Below, one piece after another: positions 21,013-30,904 of a DNA stretch of 64,000 bases. Source of the DNA: Sugiyamaella lignohabitans. Lineage: Eukaryota > Ascomycota > Dipodascomycetes > Dipodascales > Trichomonascaceae. The notes under the pieces were generated by a model. The model was not told where the DNA came from, did not search any database, and saw only the letters and a list, made by a program, of their open reading frames with translations. The stretch lies in the NCBI RefSeq assembly GCF_001640025.1, contig NC_031672.1, positions 4,154,001 through 4,218,000 of the forward strand, written 5' to 3'. How positions within the stretch are numbered: position 1 is the first letter of the stretch; every line of letters starts with the position of its first letter. Made by a program: the position numbers and the translations under genes.

Positions 21013-23699
21013 ATGAGGTTAGTAATGTAATGTAATCTGAGTTTTATTAGGGAAAACTGAATTATGAAGTAACAGAGAGTGAGCTCTGAGATATGGAGCT
21101 ATCGAATTCCTTTGCTCAAGCTCAAAATTACCATGCTTTGTAGGCAGGATATAACCGTTGAGGAAGTAGGAAGTTTGAAATAGTGAAGTTCTTGGAATAT
21201 TGACTAACAACAATTACAAGTGCAGTATGGGTGCCACGACTCAGATTAGAACGTGATGGACCAGATCAGCGAGAGCCGCGAGAGGCAGATGAGAGCAACA
21301 TTGATCTTGATCTTGAATTCGATAGACGAAAATCTGGAGAATCTCTTATTAAAGGACGAATTGAACCCATTGAAAAGTTCGCGAGTATTAAGGCAATATG
21401 GGAAACAGGACCACCTGTGCGTAGACTCGTCAGTACAGATGTACGTGAACAGGAAGCTTTAATGATGGAAGATTTGTTATATGTGCTTATGGGATGTGAA
21501 GGTAATTACATACGATTCTCAGAGCTATATGACCCAAGCTCTGAAGTTGACAGACTAAGGGGTCCTGATTTTAGAATTGCCAAATTTTTTGATCCCAGTG
21601 TCAAGGATCTAGCCATGTCTATTGCAGAAATTGCTAGCTGGTATATGGCTGTTCGCGCATTTTGCGAGTATCAGAGTGGTGATATATTTGGCCGTGTGAA
21701 CCAAGCTTTATGTGCAGGGCTTAGAAAAATTACAAAGGGGTATCTGGCTAATCTTGCTGAATTAGAGTATCTAGTGTTGAACTCTCAGCAATTCTCATTG
21801 CATCAGATGAGCGTGGAATTGACCCACACGGGATCGCTGTTGAAGCATGCGTATAGTGTATGTCAAGCGATATTAGAAGATAATGTCAGAAAATCTGAAG
21901 CGACCAGTAGGGGTGGCAATGATATCGAAGATATCATTGAAAAGATCCGTGGAACAGCAACTTCTGAACATGTAGATTATGGAAATATTCCCCTACGTGA
22001 AGAGGGACGAGGAGATACAGTCTGTAAAGGGGGTTCGGTACTGAAGCTATTAGCTAAGCGCTTAGAAATTTGGTCGGGAGACCCATTAGCTAGTGGTGTG
22101 GTACGAATGTTACTCCAAGAGGCATCTAGGCCATATTTAGATATGTTCCATCGGTGGATTCACCATGGTATTATTGACGATCCCTATCAAGAGTTTATGA
22201 TTCGTGAAGCACACAATTCATTCACTGCCGACCAGCTACATCAAGATTATGCTGATAAATATTGGGAACGACGATATATTATCCGAACAGAAGACCTTCC
22301 GCTACAATTATCGAACCCAGAGGTATACGAAAAAGTGCTTCTAGCAGGAAAGTACTTGAATGTCATCCGAGAATGTGGAGGTAATGACGCATTGAATTAT
22401 GGTGGAAATGAGACTGAAATTGCTGACAAGAATAGAAGCAGCGAAGCAAATCAAGGAGAGAACAATTACACATCTATAGAGGACACAAAGATCATCATTG
22501 ACTTGAATGCTGCTTATCAAAATGCAAACCAAGCACTACTGACCCTTTTAATTCAGACGCAGGGTCTGCAAAATCGACTTCGCTCGTTGAAGCACTACTT
22601 TTTTCTTGATAGAGCAGATTTTTTTATCAATTTTATGGATATTGCACATAGTGAGCTTTCCAAGTCGTCGCGAGAGGCATCTATCACGAAATTACAATAT
22701 CTCCTCGATATGGCTCTGCGGCAACCAGGTAGTATATCATCAGAAGATCCATTCAAAGATGAAGTTATTGTAACAATGAGTCACAAGAGTTTGACAGAAT
22801 ACCTATTACAGATTACCAACATCATCGGAATCGATGCTGAGCAGATCCGAAACAATTCTGCCAACAGTTCTGAATATGTGCGAAATATGGTGCTGGCCGC
22901 CAAGCATACTAGCGGTGTTACATCTGCGGACTCTGAAAAGCGAAGCAAGTCATTCACGGCCATAATGGGTCTGCAGCTTGACTTTAAGATGCCTTTTCCT
23001 CTATCTTTAGCATTGTCTCGTAACTCGATAATGCGCTACCAATTTTTATTTCGCCATCTTGTTGAGCTGAAAAATATCGAGCGGTCACTTAATTTGTCAT
23101 GGGTTGAACAGATGAAACTACCACCGTGGCGCAATTCTCCATCCCAGGATACACCAGCTCGTTTGACAGAATGGAAACGTGCAGCTATAAAACTACGATC
23201 AAGAATGCTTATATTTATTCAACAGCTGTTATACTTTTGCACGGTGGATGTCATCGAACCTAACTGGTCCAAACTAGAACGGGAACTGGCTGACTCGAAA
23301 ACTGTTGACCTGTTAATGAAAAAACACATTGCATTTCTCGACACAGTAATCAAGGAGTGTATGCTAACATCTCCTGTTTTGCTTAAAATTCGTGCTAAAC
23401 TGTTCCGTGCCTGTCAAATGTATGGCAACTTTCTCCCCAGCCAAACACCGTCACTTGTTCAGATAGACCCAACATGCGTACCGGCGTCCCAGCTCAAGTA
23501 CTATAATAGAGCCATCAACAAAGATGGTCAAGAGTATACCCCAGACGAGCTTTTAACATATCTAGAAAACTCGCTGGGCCAATACCAGGCCAGTTTTGAC
23601 AGGTATATCCGGTCCTTTGTGGAAGGGATTAATTATTCTGGTGCGTCATACTCTTCCATTCTCCTCACCTTGAGTTCCCGTCTCGAGGTATGTATGTAA
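21013..23699 (+). CDS. SPC97: gamma-tubulin complex component GCP2/Spc97, probably with a 5-nt first exon
   Basis: The main frame (21221-23699) encodes about 825 residues with GCP2 features: a basic/acidic N-terminus, then EDLLYVLMGCEGNYIRFSELYDP, DPSVKDLAMSIAEIASWY, LEYLVLNSQQFSLHQM, MFHRWIHHGIIDDPYQEFMIRE with YWERRYIIR, and the C-terminal grip domain with LPLSLALSRNSIMRYQFLFRHL-like sequence. It nucleates microtubules at the spindle pole as part of the gamma-tubulin small complex. No in-frame ATG opens the frame. A CTAAC branch (21204-21208) and AG acceptor stand directly before it. Splicing ATGAG (21013-21017, donor GTTAGT) to 21221 gives MSAVWVPRLRL and 827 residues in frame. The end may also be spliced (GTATGT at 23688), but no good branch site is seen. 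Confidence 0.85.
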
Positions 23700-23800
23700 T
23701 CTAATACTATTTATTGTCACTATATTGACTCGCCCACAATATATCATAAATATCCTTATAGATATCACCTTCCACCTAGCTGAGACCAGCAAAAAGCTAA

Positions 23801-23884
23801 GCTCGTGCCCGGATTCGAACCGGGAACCTAAAGATGTTTACAGAAGAATTGCAATCTCACGCGCTACCGTTACGCCACACGAGC
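23801..23884 (-). tRNA. tRNA-Cys(GCA) with a 13-nt intron
   Basis: 84 bp. Acceptor arms GCTCGTG and CACGAGC pair perfectly over 7 bp. D arm GCG-TAACGGTA-CGC, T arm CCCGG-TTCGAAT-CCGGG. The anticodon loop reads TTGCAA, giving GCA (Cys), and the body resembles known yeast tRNA-Cys. After position 37 there are about 13 extra bases (TTCTTCTGTAAAC). Their TGTAA can pair with TTGCA of the anticodon loop, as expected for a nuclear tRNA intron. A run of five T in the transcribed strand follows the 3' end (23790-23794), a Pol III terminator. The weak point is an imperfect anticodon stem (one T-T mismatch). A class II reading of the same bases was considered and is less likely given the short D loop. 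Confidence 0.85.
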
Positions 23885-24195
23885 CAAATACGTCGACTGC
23901 CATCTCGTCACGTGGGGAGAGCTGCCCTCCAGCTAGCCACTGACCCCAGCTTTTTCCGTTATTTTCCAGTTTCAAATATAAAATTTGTTAGTACTCTAGT
24001 AGAAACAGGTACTACGGTCTGTGACAGAGCCTCAGCAACCTAAATCATCGCTCTTGATCTGGAAGGGGTCTATAAAAACAAAAAATAAACAAAAAAAAAC
24101 AAAAAATAATTTAAAAAAGTTCTGAGTCCTAAGTAACACAATTCATTAATGAAAGCAAATTTTTTATCAAATTACAGCAATAAAAGCTATAAAAA
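23885..24195. other. spacer between tRNA-Cys and RNase P RNA
   Basis: 311 bp: upstream flank of the tRNA gene, then an A-rich tract (24075-24120, blocks of A separated by single C or T) and the T-run terminator of the RNase P RNA gene at 24191-24195 (read on the minus strand). No gene. Confidence 0.5.
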
Positions 24196-24468
24196 CTTCT
24201 GTGTTCATGATCGGTATCGAGTTTCAGCTTTAGCTGAATCGCGCATTGCACTAAAGAGACTCTGTTATCCAGAGCCCAATCTCTCGCAGGACCTCCCATA
24301 GAGTACAAGTACTCTTGTTTTCTGATGGCCCTGTCCTGTGTTTCCACATCAGCCTCTCAAGAGGTGTTTAGAATGAGAGAAGTGTACCACCGAATTTCCC
24401 ACTCACTTGGGACAAGCCACTATAAGTGGCTTTTTAGTGTGTGAGTAAGCGCGATAGAACTCCAGAAG
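24196..24468 (-). ncRNA. RPR1: RNase P RNA (RPR1)
   Basis: No coding frame fits here, but the minus strand carries RNase P RNA landmarks. GTGGGAAATTCGGTGGTACAC (24382-24402) corresponds to the 5' conserved region of yeast RPR1. At the 3' side AGTGCAAT (24245-24252) and CGATACCGAT (24210-24219) correspond to the distal strand of the pseudoknotted core. The ends pair in a long P1 helix: CTTCTG...GTTC...ATCG at the 5' end (24463-24468 inward) with CGAT...GAAC...CAGAAG at the 3' end (24196-24215). A T-run follows at once, as for a Pol III transcript. A hairpin AAGCCACT-ATA-AGTGGCTT lies near the 5' side. It is about 270 nt, shorter than the S. cerevisiae RNA. It is the catalytic RNA that trims 5' leaders from tRNAs. 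The match was made from remembered motifs and folding by eye. Confidence 0.8.
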
Positions 24469-24914
24469 AGGGTAACCCTGGTTTAGCTGTTAAGCTAAAA
24501 TCCATTGTTACGAAAAAAAGTGTTTTTACTGCATCGACAAGTTGCTCAAGCGGCACACAATTGTACTTTTGCATGCAATATGCAATGCAAGGTTGTAGCG
24601 ACCCGGTTCTGCGAGACAGATATCAGGGGAAAAATGTCTCCAAAATTACTTACGGACTAAGGTTTTGATGCCATTGCAAAATCGTTCAGCCATCTCAACT
24701 GTCGTAGTACGACGCTTAATCAATTACAAATATTTCTGAAAGAGTTTTTGCAATAAATTGATTGTGGAATCTATTGTTCAATCTGCTTCGGTAATAGAAT
24801 ATCCTTCCCCAAGATCAACATTTGTTTATCATCTATGGACGGATCAACAGGAACTTATTCTTTGGATGTCATAAGTCAGTTTGTTTCCTGATTTGTTGGC
24901 ATGCTAGGAGAATA
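24469..24914. promoter_or_regulatory. divergent spacer between RNase P RNA and RAD24
   Basis: 446 bp. The part nearest the RNA gene should hold its Pol III leader promoter. On the minus strand TAGCTTAACAGC resembles an A box and GGTTACCC is a weak B-box candidate. The rest is the RAD24 promoter side. No gene recognised. Confidence 0.4.
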
Positions 24915-27008
24915 ATGTCTCCAAAGCAAAAAGTCACAAAGAGAAAAACTCGATCTTTTGTGCCTAGGAAGAATGATGTGAACAGTAAAGCAAAAGCTGA
25001 CAGTGGACAGCGGATGATAGAATTCAAGCCTAGCAACAACTCTCATCTCAATCCCTCAAATAACGATGCTAGGCAATCTCAAACAAGTAGAACATCTTTT
25101 GTAGACCTGGTGGACGAACTTTCCAGTGGATCTGATGATGATGGTCCATTTATTGCAAAGAAACGGAGAACGCTGGGGATCTCAAAAACAAACGATAGTG
25201 GGGTTTCTCAGCTTGGTTCCGAAAAGCAACCCACTCTCAAGTCTTCCTTACTCGAAAGAAAAAAAGATAATCAAGGCTCGCATGTCTCTACAACTGGTAA
25301 CTCTGCTGTCACCGCGAGCTCACTAGGATCGTTCAGCAAACGAGTACGTTTTTCAAAGTCCTTTACCAGATCAACGGATAGCCCTGAGCAAGCAGACTCA
25401 GCTAACGACTCAAATGATATTCCTTGGTTAGTGAAGTATGCTCCTCGAGCATCTTCTGAAGTTGCAATTCATACTAAGAAACTCGCTGAAATAAAATCGG
25501 CTCTCATAGATATGGATACAACTGGCATGTCAATAGCCAGACACCTGTATAGACCCAGACTGTTGATTATCAGTGGACCCACTTCAAGTTCCAAAACGTC
25601 AGCTGTCACTACATTAGCAAATGAGCTCGGATATGATGACATACTGGAGTGGCATAACCACGATAGGATAGAAAATGGCAAAGGCACTAGTGAATCATTT
25701 GAGGACTTTCTTACAGGAGCCATGTTTGCTGGTGGCTCAAAAGAGGGGAGCAAAAAGCTTGTTCTTGTTGAGGATTTACCTAATATCTCACATTATGAAA
25801 CAAAAGAGAAATTCAATCTTGCATTGCTGCAATGGATAAACCATCCAATTACAGGGTTAAATCTACCTCCGTTAGTACTAATTGTGACGGAATACGATGT
25901 TCCAGAAGAGACTAGGAGGTATGGTGCTTCCAGGAGGACCACAGGTTCTGTTGTCACTTCATCTTTTGCAACAGACTCGGTTATCGTAGAACGCATTTTG
26001 GCAAAAAAGATTATAAACGACCCTCGAGTAACACGAATAAAAGTACAACCAATAAATATGACGTTAATGACGAAAACCTTGAAGAACCTTGTTCAAAAAG
26101 AATCAACATTATTTTCAAAGCTTCCAATTACGAAAACAGAGCTTGACAAGGTTATCAAATCGCTGGCAAACGAAAGTGGAGGAGACCTTCGATCAGCCAT
26201 CAACAGTCTTGAGTTTTGGGCAAAATGGCAGTCATCAAGGACCGATACACTTAAACCAACTACGAAAGAAAGTAGCATAGACTTATTTCATGCCTTAGGA
26301 AGGATCATTTACGGTAGTCACAAGGATAGCAAAGGGGTGCCCGTCCTAAGCGACTCGGTAGTGGTTGAATCCGTACTCAAGGACTGGGAAAACAACAACC
26401 GAGATGGTACTATCTCCTTGGCAATACTTGAAAATTATCCTGGTGCACATAACTCGCGTATGAATATGGAATCTATATGCTCTATTGCCGAGCTGCTCAG
26501 CAAATGCGATACGATGGTAGGTTACGAAATCCCTACGGTCATGTCCGACATTTGCTTTGCTGGTACTCGATATAAACTAGGGCATGCGAAGCTTAAATCA
26601 ACGGAAAAGCCTCAGTTTCGCCCTTTGGTATATCCTCGAGATCGCAAGGCACATTTTAAACAGCTTGAGATATCAGCAGAATATCTCAGCTACCGGGCAA
26701 GCTATGCAAAAGACTATGGCATGATGATTAGCAGATTGGATAGTGTACTATACGATGGTTACTTTGAAGCAAGTATCAATAACAGCATGAAACGGTCTGT
26801 CAGCAATAGCAGTCGGTCGACAGTTAGGCGGCGACCAGGCGGGCCAATTCAGTCGTTCTCGACCATTAGAGCGGAGCAAAGCGAAGAAAATGAAGAGGAT
26901 ATTCGCAACGAGGCAGTTCTCCCGGAAGCCACTGAACCACCACCACAAACAACCAAATTCACGACCTTCTCCGACGACGACATTGAAGACTCAGATAACG
27001 AAGACTAA
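24915..27008 (+). CDS. RAD24: DNA damage checkpoint clamp loader Rad24 (Rad17 in fission yeast)
   Basis: 697 residues from ATG 24915. The N-terminal 170 residues are basic and disordered. The AAA+ region begins DIPWLVKYAPRASSEVAIHTKK, a near-invariant entry motif of the family. It is followed by a Walker A variant GPTSSSKTSA, LGYDDILEWHN, Walker B-like KLVLVEDLPNIS, and sensor motifs ending NESGGDLRSAINSLEFWAKW. The C-terminus is acidic (EENEEDIRNE; FSDDDIEDSDNED). Rad24 replaces Rfc1 in an RFC-like complex that loads the 9-1-1 clamp at damaged DNA to start the checkpoint. The Walker A lysine and threonine are kept although two glycines are replaced by serine. The length fits the yeast protein. 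No intron seen. Confidence 0.93.
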   Translation: MSPKQKVTKRKTRSFVPRKNDVNSKAKADSGQRMIEFKPSNNSHLNPSNNDARQSQTSRTSFVDLVDELSSGSDDDGPFIAKKRRTLGISKTNDSGVSQLGSEKQPTLKSSLLERKKDNQGSHVSTTGNSAVTASSLGSFSKRVRFSKSFTRSTDSPEQADSANDSNDIPWLVKYAPRASSEVAIHTKKLAEIKSALIDMDTTGMSIARHLYRPRLLIISGPTSSSKTSAVTTLANELGYDDILEWHNHDRIENGKGTSESFEDFLTGAMFAGGSKEGSKKLVLVEDLPNISHYETKEKFNLALLQWINHPITGLNLPPLVLIVTEYDVPEETRRYGASRRTTGSVVTSSFATDSVIVERILAKKIINDPRVTRIKVQPINMTLMTKTLKNLVQKESTLFSKLPITKTELDKVIKSLANESGGDLRSAINSLEFWAKWQSSRTDTLKPTTKESSIDLFHALGRIIYGSHKDSKGVPVLSDSVVVESVLKDWENNNRDGTISLAILENYPGAHNSRMNMESICSIAELLSKCDTMVGYEIPTVMSDICFAGTRYKLGHAKLKSTEKPQFRPLVYPRDRKAHFKQLEISAEYLSYRASYAKDYGMMISRLDSVLYDGYFEASINNSMKRSVSNSSRSTVRRRPGGPIQSFSTIRAEQSEENEEDIRNEAVLPEATEPPPQTTKFTTFSDDDIEDSDNED

Positions 27009-27101
27009 TGACATTTAACGTTACATATTACCCATGTACCACCATTATGATAATGAAACTAACGAACTTTGTACATTCATCATCACAGAACAAACCTTTT
27101 A

Positions 27102-27156
27102 ACTCCTGCGAAGCAGGAGCAACGGGGTCTGGGGCGGAGCCCCAGCCGCCGGAGGC
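27102..27156 (-). repeat. GC hairpin repeat, single copy, reverse
   Basis: Between the RAD24 stop and the GRX stop. Read in forward orientation it starts GCCTCCGGCGGCTGGGG, continues CTCCGCCCCAGACCCCG, and ends with a hairpin CTCCTGC-TTC-GCAGGAG. That last stem differs in sequence from other copies but pairs perfectly. Confidence 0.9.
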
Positions 27157-27200
27157 TGGCCCGAGCACTCAATTTCTACAAGAGAGTCAAATATACAAGT

Positions 27201-27968
27201 TTAAGCTACAGCATTCTCAAAGAATTTTGGATCCTCAGCGATGCTCTCCTTGATAATATCCAAGCCTCCCTGGAGTTCACCCTTGATATATAGTTGAGGG
27301 AAAGTTGGCCAGTCAGAGAAAGTTTTGAGGCCCTGTCGTACTGAGTTGTCTTTAAGGATATCGAAGAAACCGAAACGGACTTGGTTTTCACGCAGAATAG
27401 CGACCAGTTGACGAGAGAAACCACATTTGGGCTCAGCAGGTGTTCCCTTCATGAAGAGCATTACTGGAGCAGCGTTGATTAATTTTGTAAGACGTTTGTT
27501 AAGCTCTTCCTCAGTCTCTTCTTCTTCATTGGAAGGAGTAGCAGAAGGACCAGAAGGCACGAATGAAGGACCGGTACTACTTGAGTTAGCAGCTGTTGTA
27601 CCGTTAGAAGAAGTAGCGCCCTTTTCAGCCGATGGATGAGAACCGCCAGTTAATGATTGAATAGTGCTGGCGAGCTCTTTGGGGTTTGCTCCAGACAACT
27701 CCTTAATAATAGTACTCTCTCTCAAGAAAACAATAAATGGCACAGCAGAGACATCGAAAGACTCGGAAATATCAGGAAACTCATCAGCATTCACGCTTAC
27801 AAACAAATGTTGAGGATAGATATCTGAAAGAGATTTGAAAACAGTGTTCATTTGAACACATGGATCGGCCCAAGGAGTGTGAAAATAAAGAGCTATGAGA
27901 GTCGAAGGAGAGACCGACGTGGTCAGCTCCGTGAAGTGGGCATCAGAAGTCACCTCAGTGAATGGCAT
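27201..27968 (-). CDS. GRX3: monothiol glutaredoxin Grx3/Grx4
   Basis: 255 residues with two domains. The N-terminal thioredoxin-like domain has YFHTPWADPC at the former active site, one cysteine instead of CGPC, as in Grx3/4, and ends before a Ser/Gly/Pro-rich linker (about residues 110-145). The C-terminal monothiol glutaredoxin domain has LMLFMKGTPAEPKCGFS with the cluster-binding cysteine in CGFS, then FGFFDILKDN, FSDWPTFPQLYIKGELQGGLDI. Grx3/4 hold a bridging 2Fe-2S cluster with glutathione, deliver iron inside the cell and signal iron status to transcription factors: Aft1/2 in Saccharomyces, GATA repressors in other fungi. All key residues are present. Start at the only suitable ATG (27966-27968). 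Confidence 0.94.
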   Translation of the reverse strand: MPFTEVTSDAHFTELTTSVSPSTLIALYFHTPWADPCVQMNTVFKSLSDIYPQHLFVSVNADEFPDISESFDVSAVPFIVFLRESTIIKELSGANPKELASTIQSLTGGSHPSAEKGATSSNGTTAANSSSTGPSFVPSGPSATPSNEEEETEEELNKRLTKLINAAPVMLFMKGTPAEPKCGFSRQLVAILRENQVRFGFFDILKDNSVRQGLKTFSDWPTFPQLYIKGELQGGLDIIKESIAEDPKFFENAVA

Positions 27969-28575
27969 ATTTATTTTTGTTGCCTTTCTTTATTGTCCAA
28001 GTTGGATCAACGTCTGATAGTCTATGATTTATAATAGCGAGATGCCAATGTGGATCTGATAATCCCTAATCGACGAAAGGCTGGCCTATGCAGGGCAAAA
28101 AAAAATATCGCGAGAATAACCGAAAGACCGCGGACGAACCTGATTTCTCACCAGTTGTCCGGTCAAGTTTAGTTACACTTTATATAGCAAGTTCAGAACG
28201 GGATAGTCTATATCAGGGTGTTTTTTCGAAATTTTGTAGCGGTTATGATTGGAATTCTAGGGAGTTGTGTGACTGTTGTCACTGCACGTGACCATATCAG
28301 ATTAGATAATCTGATAAGCTGATAGGAGAGAGACCCACTGATCAGGGGACGTCAATTGGAGCTTAACTTCAGCTGCCGTGGGTCCTTTTGCAGCACTCGA
28401 TCGGTTTCATAGAGCATTCCAAGTATATACCAAAAAGTAGATATGGATTTTGATAGAGTCCATCCACGAGGTGGAACTCAGAAAACGTAGATAGAAAACT
28501 TAGACAGAAAACATAGAGTAATGTATTGTAGAAACAAAAAAACAAATAATATATAATTTAGTGATGGAGGTTTGA
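27969..28575. promoter_or_regulatory. upstream region of the GRX gene with clustered GATA motifs
   Basis: 607 bp upstream of GRX3/4; the IFRD gene ends on the far side. AGATAA (28304-28309), GATAAG (28313-28318) and GATAGG (28321-28326) lie within 25 bp, next to CACGTG (28285-28290). TCTGATAATCCC occurs nearer the gene (about 28054). Fungal iron-regulatory GATA repressors bind such sites, but many GATA factors share them. Confidence 0.4.
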
Positions 28576-30096
28576 TCAATTGGTAGGGATAGTTCCTTGG
28601 TTGAATTGCTTCTCCCAGCGGTTTGCGTTGATCTGGCGTTGGCGGTCGAGCGTAGCGCGCTCCTGCTGGGCCCTGAATTCGCTCTTCTCAAGCTGCTGGG
28701 CAATATGGGATTGAGCTTCGGTCGTCTCGACAGCAGGAATCACAGAGTCACTGTAGGAATATGAGTTGGCAATACCAGCATAAGACGAATCGTGGACAGT
28801 TTCCTTTACGAAAGGGTTGTTGGCAATCTGGGTGTGGATAGACGGTCCATAGGCCCACTTATAATGTTGAATCAATAGCAGTTTATACCACGAATCAATA
28901 GACAACGACTTTGAGCGTGATAGTTTGAGATGGGTAATAAGTAACTCATCCACAGTCAGAGCTGCTCGACTTTCTGATGAGGTAAAGGCCTCAACAGTGG
29001 ACAAAACATCGCGGAATAACGACTTGCGCTCACGTTTATCCTTCTTTCCAATCCGCTTAGAAGATTCCGAGATTTGTTCCTTGAGAGTGAACTCTAGTTC
29101 ATTATGGTCGATATACGGGATGCGTTCAAGGATACCGTTTTCGTTCAGCTCACCATTTTCAGTGCCTTCTTCGTAGTTGTAGATTTGGTAGAATAAAGCT
29201 ACAACTTTGGCAGCAGCAAGCTTAATAGTGTGTGAGGGATTGGTAATATAGTCAATGAATACAGGCATATACTCATCAATGGTGCTATTAGGACTCGGTA
29301 GAGTGGTGGCCAGCAAACCAGAACCGAGAATAGCAGCTCCTGCAATAGCAGTCTCTTCGGCAGTATTACATTCGGCAGCCAGATCGACTAAAGTTTCAAT
29401 GATATCATCGACTTTGAAACCACCACTACCATAATGAACAATATATTGAAGCAGAGCGTATCCGATAGTAAGATTTGCTCTGCAAGTGGCAGTGAAACTT
29501 GTTTCATCGCTACTTCTGATTTGACGGAACAACTTGGGCAAAACATCGTCATTCAAAGTCTCAAAAAACAAATCAACGTCAACAGCAGCAGCTACAACAA
29601 TAGCCTGAATGGACAACAGAGTTTCTAGTTCAGAACGACTAGTCATGAATGCCTTGGTCAAAACATCACACAGAGGCTGAGTCACCTTCTCAGGCTCATA
29701 TTTCTGAGAAATAATAGACAGAATGTCGATAAGAGCCTTTTCACGAGCCTCCAAAGACGTATTGCGGCGATCCAAAGAAAGCATTTCAACACCCTCTGAA
29801 AACTTATCCTTATGAGTATGCTCCTTGGATTCATCATCATCGTCCTCAGAACTAGAAAGAAGAAGCTTATCAAGACTCTCAGTCAAGGTGTCTGGACCAC
29901 CAGAGGCAGTCAAAGAGGGACTCAAAAAAGCATTGGATGTGTACTCATCAGCTTCGTCTTCATCACCAGCCTGGATTCGTGCTCCAATACGAGAAGAAGA
30001 TCGAGAAGCCTGAGCCGAACTCGGACGAGAAGTATGAGGAGACGACTTTCTAGACGATCTTCTTGAATCGACTTGGAGCTGGATTCGACGTTGCAT
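28576..30096 (-). CDS. IFRD family protein (interferon-related developmental regulator domain)
   Basis: 506 residues from ATG 30096 (MQRRIQLQVDSRRSSRKSS). The N-terminal 130 residues are Ser/Arg-rich and acidic. The IFRD armadillo-like region starts about TSLEAREKALIDILSIISQKY and contains TQPLCDVLTKAFMTSRSELETLLSIQ, FRQIRSSDETSFTATCRANLTIGYALL and the C-terminal IFRD motif with KKDKRERKSLFRDVLSTVEAF and LSIDSWYKLLLIQHYKWAYG. Human IFRD1/2 bind translationally inactive ribosomes and act as co-regulators; fungal members are little studied. The C-terminal Gln/Arg-rich helix (ATLDRQRQINANRWEKQF) is conserved. It is a single exon. Function beyond the family name is not claimed. Confidence 0.85.
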   Translation of the reverse strand: MQRRIQLQVDSRRSSRKSSPHTSRPSSAQASRSSSRIGARIQAGDEDEADEYTSNAFLSPSLTASGGPDTLTESLDKLLLSSSEDDDDESKEHTHKDKFSEGVEMLSLDRRNTSLEAREKALIDILSIISQKYEPEKVTQPLCDVLTKAFMTSRSELETLLSIQAIVVAAAVDVDLFFETLNDDVLPKLFRQIRSSDETSFTATCRANLTIGYALLQYIVHYGSGGFKVDDIIETLVDLAAECNTAEETAIAGAAILGSGLLATTLPSPNSTIDEYMPVFIDYITNPSHTIKLAAAKVVALFYQIYNYEEGTENGELNENGILERIPYIDHNELEFTLKEQISESSKRIGKKDKRERKSLFRDVLSTVEAFTSSESRAALTVDELLITHLKLSRSKSLSIDSWYKLLLIQHYKWAYGPSIHTQIANNPFVKETVHDSSYAGIANSYSYSDSVIPAVETTEAQSHIAQQLEKSEFRAQQERATLDRQRQINANRWEKQFNQGTIPTN

Positions 30097-30904
30097 CTTT
30101 GGCAAACTTCTGTAATCAGTAAGTAAATGCTAGTATTTGTTTACAAACGGATCGAAAGTGATATCGATCTCGTTTACCCAGAATATAGCCAGAATATAGC
30201 ACAATCAATCAATGAGTCAATCGTTATCAGTTGATATCAGGTAATCACAACACCACTTAATTTATTATGCGATAAGTGACCAAGGAATCCGTGTGTCTGA
30301 ATAACCAGCAAAAAAAAAATTAAGCACCAACCAGAAATGTAAAACTTCAGTAAAAAAAAAGTAGGAAAAAAGCAGTCTCGAAAGTGCAAATTGGAATTGT
30401 CGATGATCAAGACTAACAAGCCCCCTTTATATAGTAAAACACAATTGCACTAGTCGTACGACAGAAAGAGATTGCGGGGTACATAAACCAGATGGTGGTA
30501 CTGTAATGAGGATAAACGCTGCAGGGCAGCAAGTGCCAACTGCCCTTGTTAATAGTACATGAAAGCGATTTCCCTGCCCTGAAGTATCAGGTGGTTTAGC
30601 AGCTGCGAGGCGGACCGACGACTGACTGCAAACGAGTGCTGATATCTGCGAGATTGCTGGCTGATCAGGGGTCGAAAATACTGTCAATTCACTCAATTGG
30701 CCCAATTGAACCCACTCTGAACTGCAACTGTTCCCGTAACGGCCACCGAAATCATTTCTTCATCGAAATCAATAAATCTTGTTAACTAGCTTAAACCCCC
30801 AAAATCACTCATGGAGCTCTAGAATGAGCCCGATTGTGACCTCCTCCGATCAAGCTAGACCGATGTGTGGCCGTCACGCGAGGAGCTTCTGGGGGAAGGA
30901 TTGT
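30097..30904. other. spacer upstream of the IFRD gene
   Basis: About 800 bp, promoter side of the IFRD gene (minus) and of nothing else, because the next gene also ends towards this gap. Two A-runs near 30310-30360. A 90-codon open frame at 30427-30705 on the minus strand has no recognisable product. Confidence 0.4.

Noticed and set aside
23801..23884. Class II tRNA (variable arm TAAA-CATC-TTTA) instead of an intron
   Set aside because: The D loop is short as in tRNA-Cys, the anticodon would still read GCA, and cysteine tRNAs do not have long variable arms. The extra bases pair with the anticodon loop as an intron should.
24441..24668. 75-codon open frame on the plus strand upstream of RAD24
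   Set aside because: It overlaps the 5' end of the RNase P RNA gene, opens with an alternative start and has no recognisable product.
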